From assembly GCA_001189345.1 (NCBI GenBank), contig LFKV01000005.1, forward strand, positions 1-64,000: a stretch of 64,000 nucleotides of DNA. The letters run 5' to 3'. Every line of letters begins with the position of its first letter. The stretch's first letter is position 1. A program made the position numbers and the translations under genes. The notes under the pieces are model-generated. The model was not told the origin of the DNA and did no database searches. It was given only the letters and a program-made list of their open reading frames with translations. Source of the stretch: Candidatus Paraburkholderia kirkii. Its GTDB lineage: Bacteria; Pseudomonadota; Gammaproteobacteria; Burkholderiales; Burkholderiaceae. This document shows positions 1 to 9,518 of this stretch, piece by piece.

Positions 1-285
1 CGTTGGAATGGAAACGAACGGTCGTCGAGCAGACATTTGAACCAGGAGCCTCGGTCGCTCGGGTCGCCCGCGACAACAACGTCAATGCCAACCAAGTCTT
101 CGGCTGGCGCAAGCTCTATCAGGACGGGAGCCTATCGGCGGTCTGCCGGCGAGCACGTGGTGCCGGCATCTGACCTAGCCGAAGCAATGAAGCAGATTCG
201 CGAGCTGCAGCGATTGCTAGGAAAGAAGACGATGGAGGTAGAAATCCTCCGTGAAGCAGTGGAGTATGGTCGAACAAAAAATTGA
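1..285 (+). pseudogene. IS2-group transposase OrfA, frameshifted, partial
   Basis: OrfA is the helix-turn-helix DNA-binding subunit of the IS3-family transposase. Reading from base 2, the peptide has the typical [15 protein letters not shown] segment. A two-base loss near 144 then shifts the frame, which continues as [15 protein letters not shown], the leucine-zipper-like end of IS2 OrfA. The second copy at 29700 reads through the orfA end in frame, whereas this copy stops early because it has lost bases in an A-run, a GC dinucleotide and a G-run. The N-terminus is outside the window. Confidence 0.8.
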
Positions 286-1179
286 CTGCGCTCACCATTG
301 CTGCCGGGGACGACCGTTGAAGACGATCTGTGAAGTCCTGGGGGTGTCGCGCTCGAATCTCGCAGTCAAGTCGAAGCGGCCGGCTGACTGGGTCGACCGG
401 CGCAAGATGCCCGTGCTCGACGACACGGCGCTTGTCGCCGAACTTCATGAGTTGTTAGGCGACGCGCCGACGTATGGATACCGAGGTGCTTGGGCGTTGC
501 TGAGGCGAAGCCGGGACATGCTGGCTCAACCGCGAGTAAATGCAAAGCGCGTGTATCGCGTGATGCGTCGCCACGGCCTGCTGCTTGAACATCGCCCTCG
601 GCACGCCTCGTCTACGCGTCGGCATGACGGCAAGGTCGCGGTGGATAGCAGCAACATGCGCTGGTGCTCGGATGGCTTCGAATTCCGCTGCGATGCGGTG
701 TCCCATTGCGTGTCGTCTTCGCACTCGACTGTTGCGACCGCGAAGCCATGAGTTGGGCCGCGAGCACAGGCGGTTACACTGGCGATATGGTGCGTGACGT
801 CATGCTTCAAGCCGTCGAGAACCGCTTCACCGGCGCGTTGAAGGCCGACAGGGAAGTCGAGTGGTTAAGCGGCGATGGTTCCTGCTACATTGCCGATGAC
901 ACATTGAAGTTCTCTCGAAAAATCGGACTGAAGCCAGTAACGACACCCGTCAGAAGTCCGCAAAGCAACGGGATGGCCGAGAGCTTCGTTAAAACGATAA
1001 AGCGTGATTACGAAACGATAAAGCGTGATTACGTTTCGTGGATGCCGAAACCCGACGCCAGGACGGCGCTGCAAAATCTGGCCATCGCGTTCGACCACGA
1101 TAACGAGTCACACCCGCACAGCGCCCTTAAATACCGCTCGCCGCGCGAGTTTCGTCGGCAAGCAAATCCTCCAACCTAA
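251..1179 (+). pseudogene. IS2-group transposase OrfB (DDE integrase), frameshifted
   Basis: OrfB supplies the DDE catalytic domain (rve fold). The DDE context is visible: RWCSDGFEF, then WLSGDGSCY, then [11 protein letters not shown]. The frame changes near 692, within the sequence after FEFRCD. At 992-1033 a 21-base unit is exactly duplicated in tandem, adding seven residues (ETIKRDY) between the catalytic Glu helix and the WMPKPD segment; this insertion keeps the frame. The protein would be split and therefore inactive. It resembles E. coli IS2 InsD along its length, including the [13 protein letters not shown] end. Confidence 0.85.
992..1033 (+). repeat. Exact 21-bp tandem duplication in IS2-group orfB
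   Basis: Two identical adjacent copies of a 21-base unit starting AAACGATAAAGCG occupy 992-1012 and 1013-1033. Related IS2-group proteins have only one copy (TIKRDY followed by the W-M-P-K-P segment). It is one of at least ten such microduplications in the window. Confidence 0.95.
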
Positions 1180-1388
1180 GCGGGACCGGCTGTCCGGTTA
1201 TGCGGGGGCAAGTCCACGATCGTGAAAGCGGAGCTCAAACCGCGCAAGACACTCGTAATAACCGTAGTCACGAACGAGGAAGGTGTGCGCTATATGCCCG
1301 ATCTCCTCGGTTTACGCGTGATGACGAAAGAAATGAGCCTCGACGCAGAAGGCGGAACGTCGAATATATGCCGGTCGCGTCGCCTTCG

Positions 1389-2325
1389 TCAGGCCTTAGC
1401 CGTCAGGAAGCTCTGTGCGAGCTGTTTCCACAAGTGATCGGCGGCCGGAGACAAGCGGCGGCCCACACGCGTCATCATCTGGCTCGCGAATCCCGCTGCG
1501 ATCGGATGATCGATCGGCACCGCGACCAGTTCGCCCAGATCAATGCCGCGCCGTGCCAATGCCGCGCCGTGCCGTGATCGACGACATGAACGCCACGCCC
1601 AGTCCCGCCGCCGCAAGCGTCTGCGCCGTGTTGAACAGGTCGACGCGATATGCCGGAATCACATTCGGCCGGACGTCGTCGAGCAGCGACTGCACGAAAT
1701 ACTGCACGCCGAAGGTTTCCGTCATGAAGATGAGCCGCTCGCTCGCCAGCTCTGCCGGCGGCACCTTCGCCATCACCGCGAAACGATGCGTCGGCGCTAC
1801 CATCGCGCACAGCGGCCGCTCGGCGAACGGGTGGATGCGCATCGCCGGATCATCGGCGGAGCGAGCGCACAAGCCGATATCGACTGCATCGTCGCGCACG
1901 AGCGAGAGCACCACGGGCGTCGGGCCGGAGCGGATTTCGACGAGGATGTCGGGATAGGTCATCGAAAAGCGCTGCAGCGCCCGCGCGATCAGGTTGCCGA
2001 TGAATTCCTCGCCGACGCCGAGCGCCACGCGGCCCCGCCGCAAGTGACGGTATTCCTCCAGACGCGCGGCCAGATCGCGCTGACGCCGCTGCCTGTCGTG
2101 ATAGTGGTCGATCAGCAACTGACCGATTTCCGTCACGACCACATGCTGCCCGCGCCGCTCGATCAGCGGAAAGCGCAGCCGCCGCTCCAGCGCCGCGACC
2201 TGCCGGCTGATCACCGAGGGGTTCACGCCGAGCGCTTCCGCCGCCATGCGCACGCCGCCCGTCGCGGCAATTTCGGCGAGGTAGCGGAGCGACCGCTCGC
2301 CGATGTCGTCGATCCAATCGCGCAT
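1389..2325 (-). pseudogene. LysR-family transcriptional regulator, frameshifted by a 16-bp duplication
   Basis: The start chosen (Met at 2325, MRDWIDDIGERS) opens a winged helix-turn-helix with GGVRMAAEALGVNPSVISRQ, followed by a LysR effector-binding domain. The frame is lost at 1542-1573, where a 16-base unit (AATGCCGCGCCGTGCC) is repeated exactly; removing one copy restores a continuous protein ending in QLAQSFLTAKA at 1389. The gene is divergent from the M20 amidohydrolase/MFS operon and would be expected to regulate it. About 90% of the protein before the lesion is intact, but the end of the effector domain is scrambled, so function is doubtful. Confidence 0.85.
1542..1573 (+). repeat. 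Exact 16-bp tandem duplication in lysR-type gene
   Basis: AATGCCGCGCCGTGCC occurs twice without spacer. Deleting one unit restores the reading frame of the LysR-family regulator on the minus strand, so this is the inactivating lesion. Confidence 0.95.
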
Positions 2326-2421
2326 TCGGGACCTGACCGGCTGATTGTTGACCAAAAGGCAACATTTTAAATGCACTCAGGTCATCGGTCGATTTTTTCG
2401 TCGATGCAATACTCCGGCCTT

Positions 2422-2433
2422 TACGTATACGTA
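2422..2433. promoter_or_regulatory. 12-bp palindrome in the LysR/M20 divergent promoter region
   Basis: TACGTATACGTA is a perfect palindrome in the 134-base gap between the divergent LysR gene and the amidohydrolase start, 27 bases upstream of the latter. Position suggests an operator; there is no direct evidence of which protein binds it. AAGGGAG at 2441-2447 is a good ribosome binding site for the ATG at 2460. Confidence 0.4.
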
Positions 2434-2459
2434 TCCATAAAAGGGAGCAGTCCCGCGCC

Positions 2460-3658
2460 ATGAGTGAAACGCACGAATCCCGTTACTGCGAACTCGCCGA
2501 TCTCGCCGACGCCCGTTTGCAGCTCGACGAAATCCGCCATCACATCCACCAGCATCCTGAGTTGTCATACGAGGAAGCGGCGACGTCGCGCTTCGTCGCC
2601 GAAAAGCTCGAAGCCTGGGTTACGACGTGACGCGCAATATCGGCGGTTACGGGCTCGTTGCATCGCTCAAGGCAGGGACGAGCATGCGCACGGTCGGCAT
2701 GCGCGCTGACATGGATGCGTTGCCGATCCAGGAACAGACGGGCCTCGACTACGCGAGCGTCCACGACAGCAAGATGCACGCGTGCGGCCACGACAGCCAC
2801 ACGACCGTCTTGCTCGGCGCGGCGCAGCAGCTCGCGAAGACGCGCAACTTCGACGGCACGGTGCACCTGATCTTCCAGCCCGCCGAGGAAGCGGGCGCGG
2901 ACAGCGGCGCGGAGCGCATGATCGCCGATGATCTCTTTCAGCGCTTTCCGTGCGAGGCGATTTTCGGGCTGCACAACCATCCGGGCGTGCCGGTCGGCAC
3001 GTTCGGCTTTCGCGCGGGGCCGCTGATGGCCGCATGCGATACCGTCAAGGTGCGCATCACCGGACGTGGCGGGCATGCGGCGCGCCCGCATCTGGCCGTC
3101 GATCCGGTTCTGGTCGGCAGCAGCATCGTGATGGCGCTGCAGTCCGTGGTGTCGCGCAACATCGATCCGAACGAAGCGGCCGTCGTCACCGTCGGCTCGT
3201 TCCGCTCGGGCCACGCGGCGAATGTGATTCCGGAAGACGCCGTGTTCGAAATGAGCGTGCGCTCGTTTTCGCCGACGGTGCGGGAGACGCTGGAAACGCG
3301 CATTCGCGCGCTGATCGCGTCGCAGGCGCAGGCGTGTGGCGCGAGCGTCGAGATCGACTTCATTCGCGGCTATCCGGTGCTCGTCAACAGCGCCGCCGAA
3401 ACCGAGTTCGCGCGCCAGATCGCGGAAGAGCTCGTCGGTCCGGAGCATGTGATTGCGCCGTTTCCGCCGATCGCGGGCAGCGAGGACTTCGTGTACTACC
3501 TGCAGAAGGTGCCCGGCTGCTTCGTGCGTCTCGGCAATGGCGAAGGCCGTCCGATGCTGCACAACGCCCGCTACGACTTCAACGACGACAACCTTACCAT
3601 CGGCGCGGCCTTCTGGACGCGTCTCGTCGAACGCTTCCTGACGAAGGAGCGTGCATGA
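2460..3658 (+). pseudogene. M20-family amidohydrolase (hippurate hydrolase/aminoacylase type), one frameshift
   Basis: M20 metallopeptidases of this type hydrolyse N-acyl amino acids in the cytoplasm using two metal ions. The start at 2460 (MSETHESRYCELADL) follows an AAGGGAG site. One base is missing near 2620, within the codons for AW-GYDV, and the rest continues in the next frame to 3658. Family motifs present are GMRADMDALP, HACGHDSHTT (metal ligands), FQPAEEAG, GRGGHAARPH and MLHNARYDF. A downstream transporter starts at 3655, overlapping the stop (ATGA), so the two were translationally coupled. With only one lesion it is either a recent pseudogene or one sequencing error. Confidence 0.85.
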
Positions 3659-4968
3659 GCGCCACGACACACACGCTTTCCGGACCGGCCGCCGATGCCG
3701 CGCAGATGACTCCCGCGCAGCAGCGCAAGATCGTGTTCGCGGCGGTCATCGGCAATCTGCTCGAATTCTTCGATTTCACCGTCTACAGCTATTTCGCGCT
3801 GACGATCGGCCGCCAGTTCTTCCCCTCGGACGATCCGGTCACGTCCTCGCTGCTCGCGTTCGCGGTGTTCGCCGTCGGCTTCGTGATGCGCCCGCTCGGC
3901 GGATTCGTGCTCGGCCGCTATGCTGACGCGCCGGCCGCAAGCCCGCGCTCACGCTTACGATTTTGCTGATGGCGATCGGCTCTGTGGCCATCGGCTTCGC
4001 GCCGAACTATGCGCAGATCGGGCTGGCGGCGCCGGTGCTGATCGTCGTGGCGCGACTCGTGCAGGGCTTCGCGCAGGGCGGTGAATTCGGCGCCGCGACC
4101 GCGACCTTGCTGGAAATGGGCGGCGCCAAAAGCCGCGGTTTTCGCGCGAGCTGGCAACTGGCGAGCCAGGGCGCCGCGGCGCTGCTCGGCTCGAGTATCG
4201 CGGCGAGCCTCGGGTTTCTGCTGTCGGATGAGACCATGACAGTTAGGGCTGGTGCATTCCATTTCTGCTGGGTACGCGCATCGCGCCGGTCGGCATTTAT
4301 CTGCGCCGCCACATTCGCGCGGAAGCGCCCGCCGCGAAAGCGGTCGCGACCCGCGACGATCCGAAGCGCGGCCTCTACGTGCGCAACTGGTTCCTGACGA
4401 TCTTCGCGATCATGGGCATGTCGGTGTCGACGTACGTGATGATGTATTACATGCCGACGTACTGCATCCAGTACCTGCATTTGCCGTCGAAGATGTCGAT
4501 GCTCGCGGGCGTTGTATCCAGCGTCATCTCGCTCGTGATGTGCCCCGTCTACGGCGCGTGGTCCGATCGCATGGGGCGCCGCAAGCCGTTGACGGTAATC
4601 GGCCGCGTCGCGTTGATCGTGCTGCTGTACCCGGCGTTCTGGGTGATGACGCATTTTCCGTCGCTGTCGGTCGTGCTGGCCGCGCTCATCGTGCTGATGC
4701 TCTGCTATACGATGCGATGGACTCCGCGCCCGCCTCTGCACTGATGCCCGAAAATTTTCCGAAACATGTGCGCGCGAGCTACATGTCGAGCGCGTATGCG
4801 ATCGCGGTGTCGGCGTTCGACGGCACGGCGCAGTTCGTCGCGGGCTCGCTGATCCGCGCGACGGGCAGCAAGATGGCGCCTGCGTGGTACATGATCGGTT
4901 GTGTGCTGATTTCGCTGATCGCCGTGTCGATGTTCGAGGAAACGGGCGGCAAGGCGCTCGACGACTGA
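3655..4968 (+). pseudogene. MFS transporter, metabolite:H+ symporter type, multiple frameshifts
   Basis: The N-terminal part (AAVIGNLLEFFDFTVYSYFA, then FVMRPLGGFVLGRYAD) is typical of the MHS subfamily of 12-helix MFS proteins that import organic acids or related metabolites with protons. The reading frame changes near 3930, 4245 and 4725. Pieces in the three frames are collinear and together account for a full-length protein ending in FEETGGKALDD at 4968. Overlap with the amidohydrolase stop indicates an uptake-plus-hydrolysis operon under the divergent LysR gene. The number of lesions makes this a clear pseudogene. Confidence 0.85.
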
Positions 4969-4993
4969 ACCGTCCGTCGTCTCCATCCTTTCA

Positions 4994-5031
4994 GAACGAC
5001 GATCGGCGATCCTGATCGGTGCCGGTCGTTC
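4994..5031. repeat. Imperfect hairpin between MFS and dipeptide-binding protein genes
   Basis: GAACGAC at 4994-5000 pairs with GTCGTTC at 5025-5031, with further GATCGGC/GCCGGTC complementarity inside. No T-run follows, so it is a weak terminator candidate or an RNA-stability element in the 224-base gap 4969-5192. Confidence 0.35.
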
Positions 5032-5192
5032 CTAGATGCGCAGTCCGCGAGGTGCGGTTCGCCACGCCGGCTCACGAGCATCTCACCGAGTTTTTTATCT
5101 GAGCGGTCTGCGGCTTGCCCGAAATTCCTCGCGCAGGTCCTATCCGCACGCGCCCCCGGCAGGGCTGGATCGAACGAGAACCTGGAGAAAAT

Positions 5193-6550
5193 ATGGCACA
5201 TCACGGTCTGCTGCGCGGCCTGCGCATCACGGCGATCGCAGGCGTCGCAGCGACATCCGTCGGCATTGCGGGCAGCGCTCTGGCCGAACCGATCGCGGGC
5301 AAGACGCTCGTCTACTGCTCGGAAAGCAGCCCGGCCGGATTCGATTCCGCACAGTACACGACCGCACAGTACACGACGAGCGTCGACTCGACTACAGTGC
5401 ATCCGCGCTTCCCGTCTACGACCGCCTCGTCGAGTTCGTGCGCGGCGGCACGAAGGTCGAGCCGGGTCTCGCCGAAAGATGGGACGTATCGCCCGACGGC
5501 AAAGTCTACACGTCCCATCTGCGCCATGGCGTGAAGTTCCACACAACGAGCTACTTCAAGCCAACCCGCGACTTCGATGCGGACGATGTCGTGTTCACGT
5601 TTGAGCGGATGCTCGATCCGCACCAGCCGTTTCGCAACGCGTATCCGGTGCCGTTCCCGCGCTTCGTCGACATGGGGCTCGACAAGCTGATCATGAAGGT
5701 CGAGAAGCTCGATCCCTATACGGTGCGCTTCACGTTGGCCGAGCCAAATGCGCCGTTTATCCAGAACATGGCGATGGCGTACGCGTCGATCCTGTCGGCC
5801 GAGCAGCCGGGCTTCAACCTGGGCTACCTCGTGTACAACGTCGAGCACAGCCGCTCGGCAACGTCGACGTGCGTCGCGCGCTCGACATGGCGATCGACAA
5901 GAAGGCCATCGTCAACATCGTCTACCAGGGCGCCGGGCAGGCCGAGGACGCGCCCATGGCACCCGCGCAATGGTCGTACGACGGGAACCTGAAAGGCGCG
6001 GCGTACGACCCGGCGAAAGCCAAAGGCCTTGCTCGCGAATGCGGGCTTCCCGAACGGCTTCGACATCACGCTGTGGGCGATGCCGGTTCAGCGGCCGTAC
6101 AACCCGAACGCCCGGCTGATGGCCGAGATGATCCAGGCCGATTGGGCGAAGATCGGTGTGAAGGCGAAGATCGTCACGTACGAGTGGGGCGAGTATCTGA
6201 AGCGCGCGTACGCGGGCGAGCACGACACGATGCTGATCGGCTGGACCGGCAACAACGGCGACCCGGACAACTGGCTCGGCACGCTGCTCGGCTGCGACGC
6301 GGCGAAGGGCGACAACGACTCGCGATGGTGCTACAAGCCGTTTGACGACCTGATCCGCAAGGGCCGCACGACGATCGGCCAGGACGCGCGCACGAAAATC
6401 TACATGCAGGCGCAGCAAGTCTTCGCGCAGCAGTTGCCGTTCTCGCCGATCGCGAACTCGACCGTCTATCAGCCGGCGCGCAAGAACGTTGTCGACATGC
6501 GGATCGAGCCGCTCGGCTACGTGCGCTTCGATGGTGTCAGTGTGAAGTAA
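5193..6550 (+). pseudogene. dppA: Dipeptide ABC transporter substrate-binding protein (DppA-like), frameshifted
   Basis: Family SBP_bac_5 proteins bind di- and oligopeptides in the periplasm for an ABC importer. The start at 5193 gives a signal peptide ending GSALAEPIAG and then LVYCSESSPAGFD. An in-frame 15-base tandem duplication follows at 5347-5376, repeating AQYTT. Frame changes occur near 5390, 5860 and 6045; collinear segments include DVSPDGKVYTSHLRHGVKFH, GWTGNNGDPDNW and FSPIANSTVYQPA up to 6550. No permease or ATPase genes follow; the next gene is a LacI regulator on the other strand. The gene is not functional as it stands. Confidence 0.85.
5347..5376 (+). repeat. Exact 15-bp tandem duplication in dppA-like gene
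   Basis: CCGCACAGTACACGA is present twice in direct succession. It keeps the reading frame but adds five residues absent from DppA relatives. Confidence 0.93.
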
Positions 6551-6621
6551 CTCGAGCTGCTTCGTCTTGCGTCGGCTGGGCATGTCTGGGTGACGTACGA
6601 AACGCGACGTTCGCCTTGTGG

Positions 6622-7838
6622 TCAAGCCTTCCCGGCGCAAACACGGCAGCACATGGCATATCGAGGAAAGATTCGCGATGCGGCTGCCAGCAATGGCCGA
6701 TCTCTCTGAGACGTATCCGTCTCAACTGCCATCAATTTTCCGGTGCCGAGCCAGTGGAATCGCGTTCGACAATCGAGACATCGAGCATCGGCGGACCATT
6801 CAGCGGCTTTTCCGGCGATTCGATCTATCAGGTATTGAGCCGCCAGCTCGCCCATCTGGCGGTCCGGTACACGTATGGTTGTCAGGGCAGGCTGAAAGTG
6901 CGCCGCGAGCTCGATGTCGTCGGAGCCCGAGATCGACACTGCATCGGGTACTTCCAGGCCCATCTCCTTTGCCTCGAGAAGTGCGGCTATCGCCAATGCA
7001 TCATTCCCGCAGATGATGGCGGTCGGCGCCGGATCAGCATGCATCATTCGCTGAAACGCAGCCGTGCAAAAGGAATGCGGGCGGTCGCGTTGTCGGCCAT
7101 GACGGCCAGATGCTGCGGCCTGACGGCAAGCCCGTTCCGGGCAGGCGTGTCGGTGATTGCCTTCAGCCGCGCCTCGACGCGACTGTTGTCCTTCTGCGAC
7201 TGGAAAACCACTCCGAACCGACTATGGCCGAGCTGAAGCAGACGTTCCGTCATCGTTCCGTCATCAATTCGTACGCGCGAGTGTGCTCGAAGTCGACGCA
7301 AGGCCGTTCACTGTCCGCGCGCCGGCCGAAGGTGATGACGTATGGTATGCTTTTCGACTCGAACAGCTCGAACAGCGCGTCAGGATAATCGTCGCCGACG
7401 AGCGCGAGCGCGTCGACGCCTCGAGCGATCATGCCTCGCGCCTGCCGGTAGCCCTCCATGGGATCGTACGACGAGTAGGCGACAAACACAGCCAGTCCCT
7501 CCACGCCGAGGCGAGCCTGGAAAGCCTGGAGCTGCTGGTGAAATTTCTCGTGCTGGAGTGTGGGCACGATCGATTCGACCGCATACGAGCGGCGAGAGAC
7601 GAGCGAACGGGCCGCTGCATTCGGTTACCCAGTCCAATTGGGTAATGGCAGCCTGAACCTTGGCTCGTGTCTGCTCCGTGACTTTCGTTGGTTCGTTCAG
7701 GAACCGCGACACGGTGGCGGTAGACACGCCGGCCAGCAACGGCTGCGCCGTCAACGCGGCGTTGGCGGAGGCCAGCATCTCAGATTCGGTTTGGCGGGAG
7801 GCAGCAGCGTCGCCTGCCGAGTCGTTGGAGACTCTCAT
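6622..7838 (-). pseudogene. LacI-family transcriptional regulator, multiple frameshifts
   Basis: The N-terminal region contains GVSTATVSRFLNEPTKVTEQ, the LacI helix-turn-helix and hinge. Collinear pieces in different frames then give the periplasmic-binding-like effector domain (PTLQHEKFHQQLQAFQARLG, GYRQARGMIARGVDALALVG, PTAIICGNDALAIAALLEAK, ALTTIRVPDRQMGELAA). Lesions include a one-base insertion near 7632, further indels, and an exact 11-base tandem duplication at 7243-7264. The gene is divergent from the ACS-type MFS gene, and the gap between them holds LacI-type operator palindromes, so it was the local repressor. The last ~60 codons near 6622 are scrambled. Confidence 0.82.
7243..7264 (+). 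repeat. Exact 11-bp tandem duplication in lacI-type gene
   Basis: CGTTCCGTCAT is present twice in succession at 7243-7253 and 7254-7264. Eleven bases shift the minus-strand reading frame between the ...ELMTER and MTERLLQLGHSRFG segments. Confidence 0.93.
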
Positions 7839-7855
7839 AGCAAGTCATACCTCGA

Positions 7856-7874
7856 TGTAAGCGATGCGCTTACA
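7856..7874. promoter_or_regulatory. LacI-type operator palindrome
   Basis: TGTAAGCGATGCGCTTACA is an inverted repeat with perfect 8-base arms and a 3-base centre, 18 bases upstream of the LacI-family start. The TAAGCG/CGCTTA arms are typical of LacI/GalR-family operators. Its place suggests autoregulation of the repressor gene. Confidence 0.75.
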
Positions 7875-7937
7875 ATGAGTGTTTTCCCTTAATGACACAA
7901 CTCGGCGTTCAAGTGCAGGATGCCGTCGGACTGCAAA

Positions 7938-7950
7938 TGTAAGCGCTAAT
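7938..7950. promoter_or_regulatory. Second LacI-type operator-like site
   Basis: TGTAAGCGCTAAT shares the TGTAAGCG half-site of the 7856 palindrome and is nearly symmetric around GCGC. It sits in the middle of the divergent intergenic region. Confidence 0.5.
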
Positions 7951-8026
7951 CATACTACTAAAACGAACAATCATTCGTAATATCCGAATTCGTGAGATCG
8001 ATCTCCACGATTCTCTGCAATGTATG

Positions 8027-8040
8027 ATTTACGCTTACAT
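8027..8040. promoter_or_regulatory. Third operator-like half-site near the MFS gene
   Basis: ATTTACGCTTACAT carries the CGCTTACA half-site in the same orientation as the right arm of the 7856 palindrome, 72 bases upstream of the MFS start. Together the three sites could permit repression by looping. Confidence 0.4.
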
Positions 8041-8111
8041 TTCCACCGATTGCCGGCGGGAAAACAGGCATCGCCCACCGGGAAAAGCGCAGCCGCGCCC
8101 TTACTGACCAC

Positions 8112-9466
8112 ATGCGCTCGCATGAATACACGGAGACATCAAACCGCCCCACACTTCCGCCGGCTCCCCCGCGGATTCGGCGCCAGCAATGGGTCGCAAT
8201 GACCTTGCTCATGCTAAGCGGCGTGATCAATTATCTGGACCGCGGCACTTTGGACCGCGGCACGCTCGCGGTGGCCAACGAGCTCGTCCACGGCGACCTC
8301 GGGCTCACCATGGGGCAGATGGGAATCCTGCTGTCGGCGTTCTCGTGGACCTACGCGGTGTGCCAACTCCCCATCGGCGTGCTGGTGGATCGGATCGGGT
8401 CTCGCTGGCTGCTGGGCATTGGTCTGGTCATCTGGTTGATCTCGCAGGCCGCGGGCGGCTTTGCCGCGACGTTCGGCTTTTTTGTAGCCGCCCGGCTCGG
8501 GATCGGCGAGGCGCCTCAGTTTCCGTCTGCGGCCCGAGTCGTCGGGAATTGGTTTCCGCCCACGTCGCACGGTACGCCCACCGGCATTTTCAACTCGGCA
8601 TCGCCGCTCGGAATCGCGCTGGCTCCGCTTGTCCTTTCGCCATTGATTGCGGTTTCTCGACTGGCGCTGGGCTTTCATGACGGGTACTGCCGGCCTGGTC
8701 GTGGCGCTCATCTGGGTCGCTGTGTATCGGGACCCTGTGAAGTCGCGGATGTCCGAGGAGAGAGGAGCGTGCCTACCTTGAATCCGGTGTCGAAGTCGCG
8801 GAAAAGCCGCCCGCCAATGTCAGCTTCGCGGAGTGGCGCGCCCCGTTTTCCTACCCCGCCACGTGGGGCATGCTGATCGGATTTTTTAGCTCCGTGTACC
8901 TCAACTGGGTCTATCTCACCTGGTTGCCGGGCTATCCCAGAACAGCACGGCACATGAGCCTCGCGAACATGGGTTTCGCCGCGGCGGTCCCGTTCTTTTG
9001 CGGCTTCCTGGGTGCTCTGGTCGCCGGCTGGGTCTCGGACCGCATCGCAAGCAAGAGCGCGTCACCGGTAGGCGGACGCCGGAACGCGATGGTATTTGCG
9101 ATGCTCGGCATGGTCATCTTCACGGTGCCCGCCGCGAAAGTATACGATCGCCCTGGCGTGCATCTCGGTCGTGATCTTTCTTGCCAATGCTTCGTCCGCG
9201 TGCGCGTGGTCGCTCGCAACCGTCACGGCGCCGCCCAGCCGGATCGCCTCGCTCGGCGCGATTCAGATTTCGGCGGGTTCCTCGGCGGCGCGTTGGCGCC
9301 GCTGCTGACCGGATATATCGCACAGGCATGGTCATTCGTCCCGGCGCTTTTGACCGGCGCGGGCATCGCTCTTGTCGGAGCGCTGGCGTACCTGTCCCTG
9401 ATCCGCAAACCGATTCCGGAACGAGACTCCGCGGCGAACACCGTTCCGTTCCAGGTCTCGACCTGA
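8112..9466 (+). pseudogene. MFS transporter, anion:cation symporter (ACS) type, multiple frameshifts
   Basis: ACS-family MFS proteins import sugar acids and aromatic or organic anions. The start at 8112 leads into MTLLMLSGVINYLDRGTLAV, then LPIGVLVDRIGSRWLLG and GEAPQFPSAARVVGNWFPP, all characteristic. A 15-base near-exact tandem duplication at 8236-8263 repeats LDRGT in frame. Frame changes near 8660, 8750, 8830, 9140 and 9270 break the C-terminal half, which still shows FFSSVYLNWVYLTWLPGY and GALAPLLTGYIAQAW. It heads the cluster with a DapA-like aldolase, dehydroquinate synthase and PfkB kinase and would have brought in their substrate. Confidence 0.85.
8236..8263 (+). repeat. 15-bp tandem duplication in ACS-type MFS gene
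   Basis: TGGACCGCGGCAC occurs at 8236 and again 15 bases later, giving LDRGTLDRGT where relatives have one copy. The duplication is in frame. Confidence 0.9.
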
Positions 9467-9518
9467 CAGCGCGCGGCACACAGCAAATCGTCAACCATTT
9501 TCAAGAGGAGCAGGCATC

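Larger units (their letters stand above)
1..1216 (+). mobile_element. IS2-group IS3-family insertion sequence, right part
   Basis: The window opens inside orfA of an IS3-family element of the IS2 group; orfB follows and the element ends at the right terminal repeat ending GGGGGCAAGTCCA at 1216. The same end sequence recurs inverted at 28507 and as a solo copy ending at 44689, which fixes the terminus. A slippery run of six A at the orfA/orfB overlap matches the programmed frameshift site of this family. The copy is inactive: orfA and orfB both carry indels, and orfB has a 21-base tandem duplication. The left end lies outside the window. Confidence 0.88.

Noticed and set aside
1222-1437. Reading frame after the IS2-group right end (KAELKPRKTLVITVVTNEEG...)
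   Set aside because: It starts with GTG just after the IS end, overlaps the end of the LysR gene on the other strand and matches no family I recognise. It may be a remnant of an interrupted gene, but support is too weak to list.
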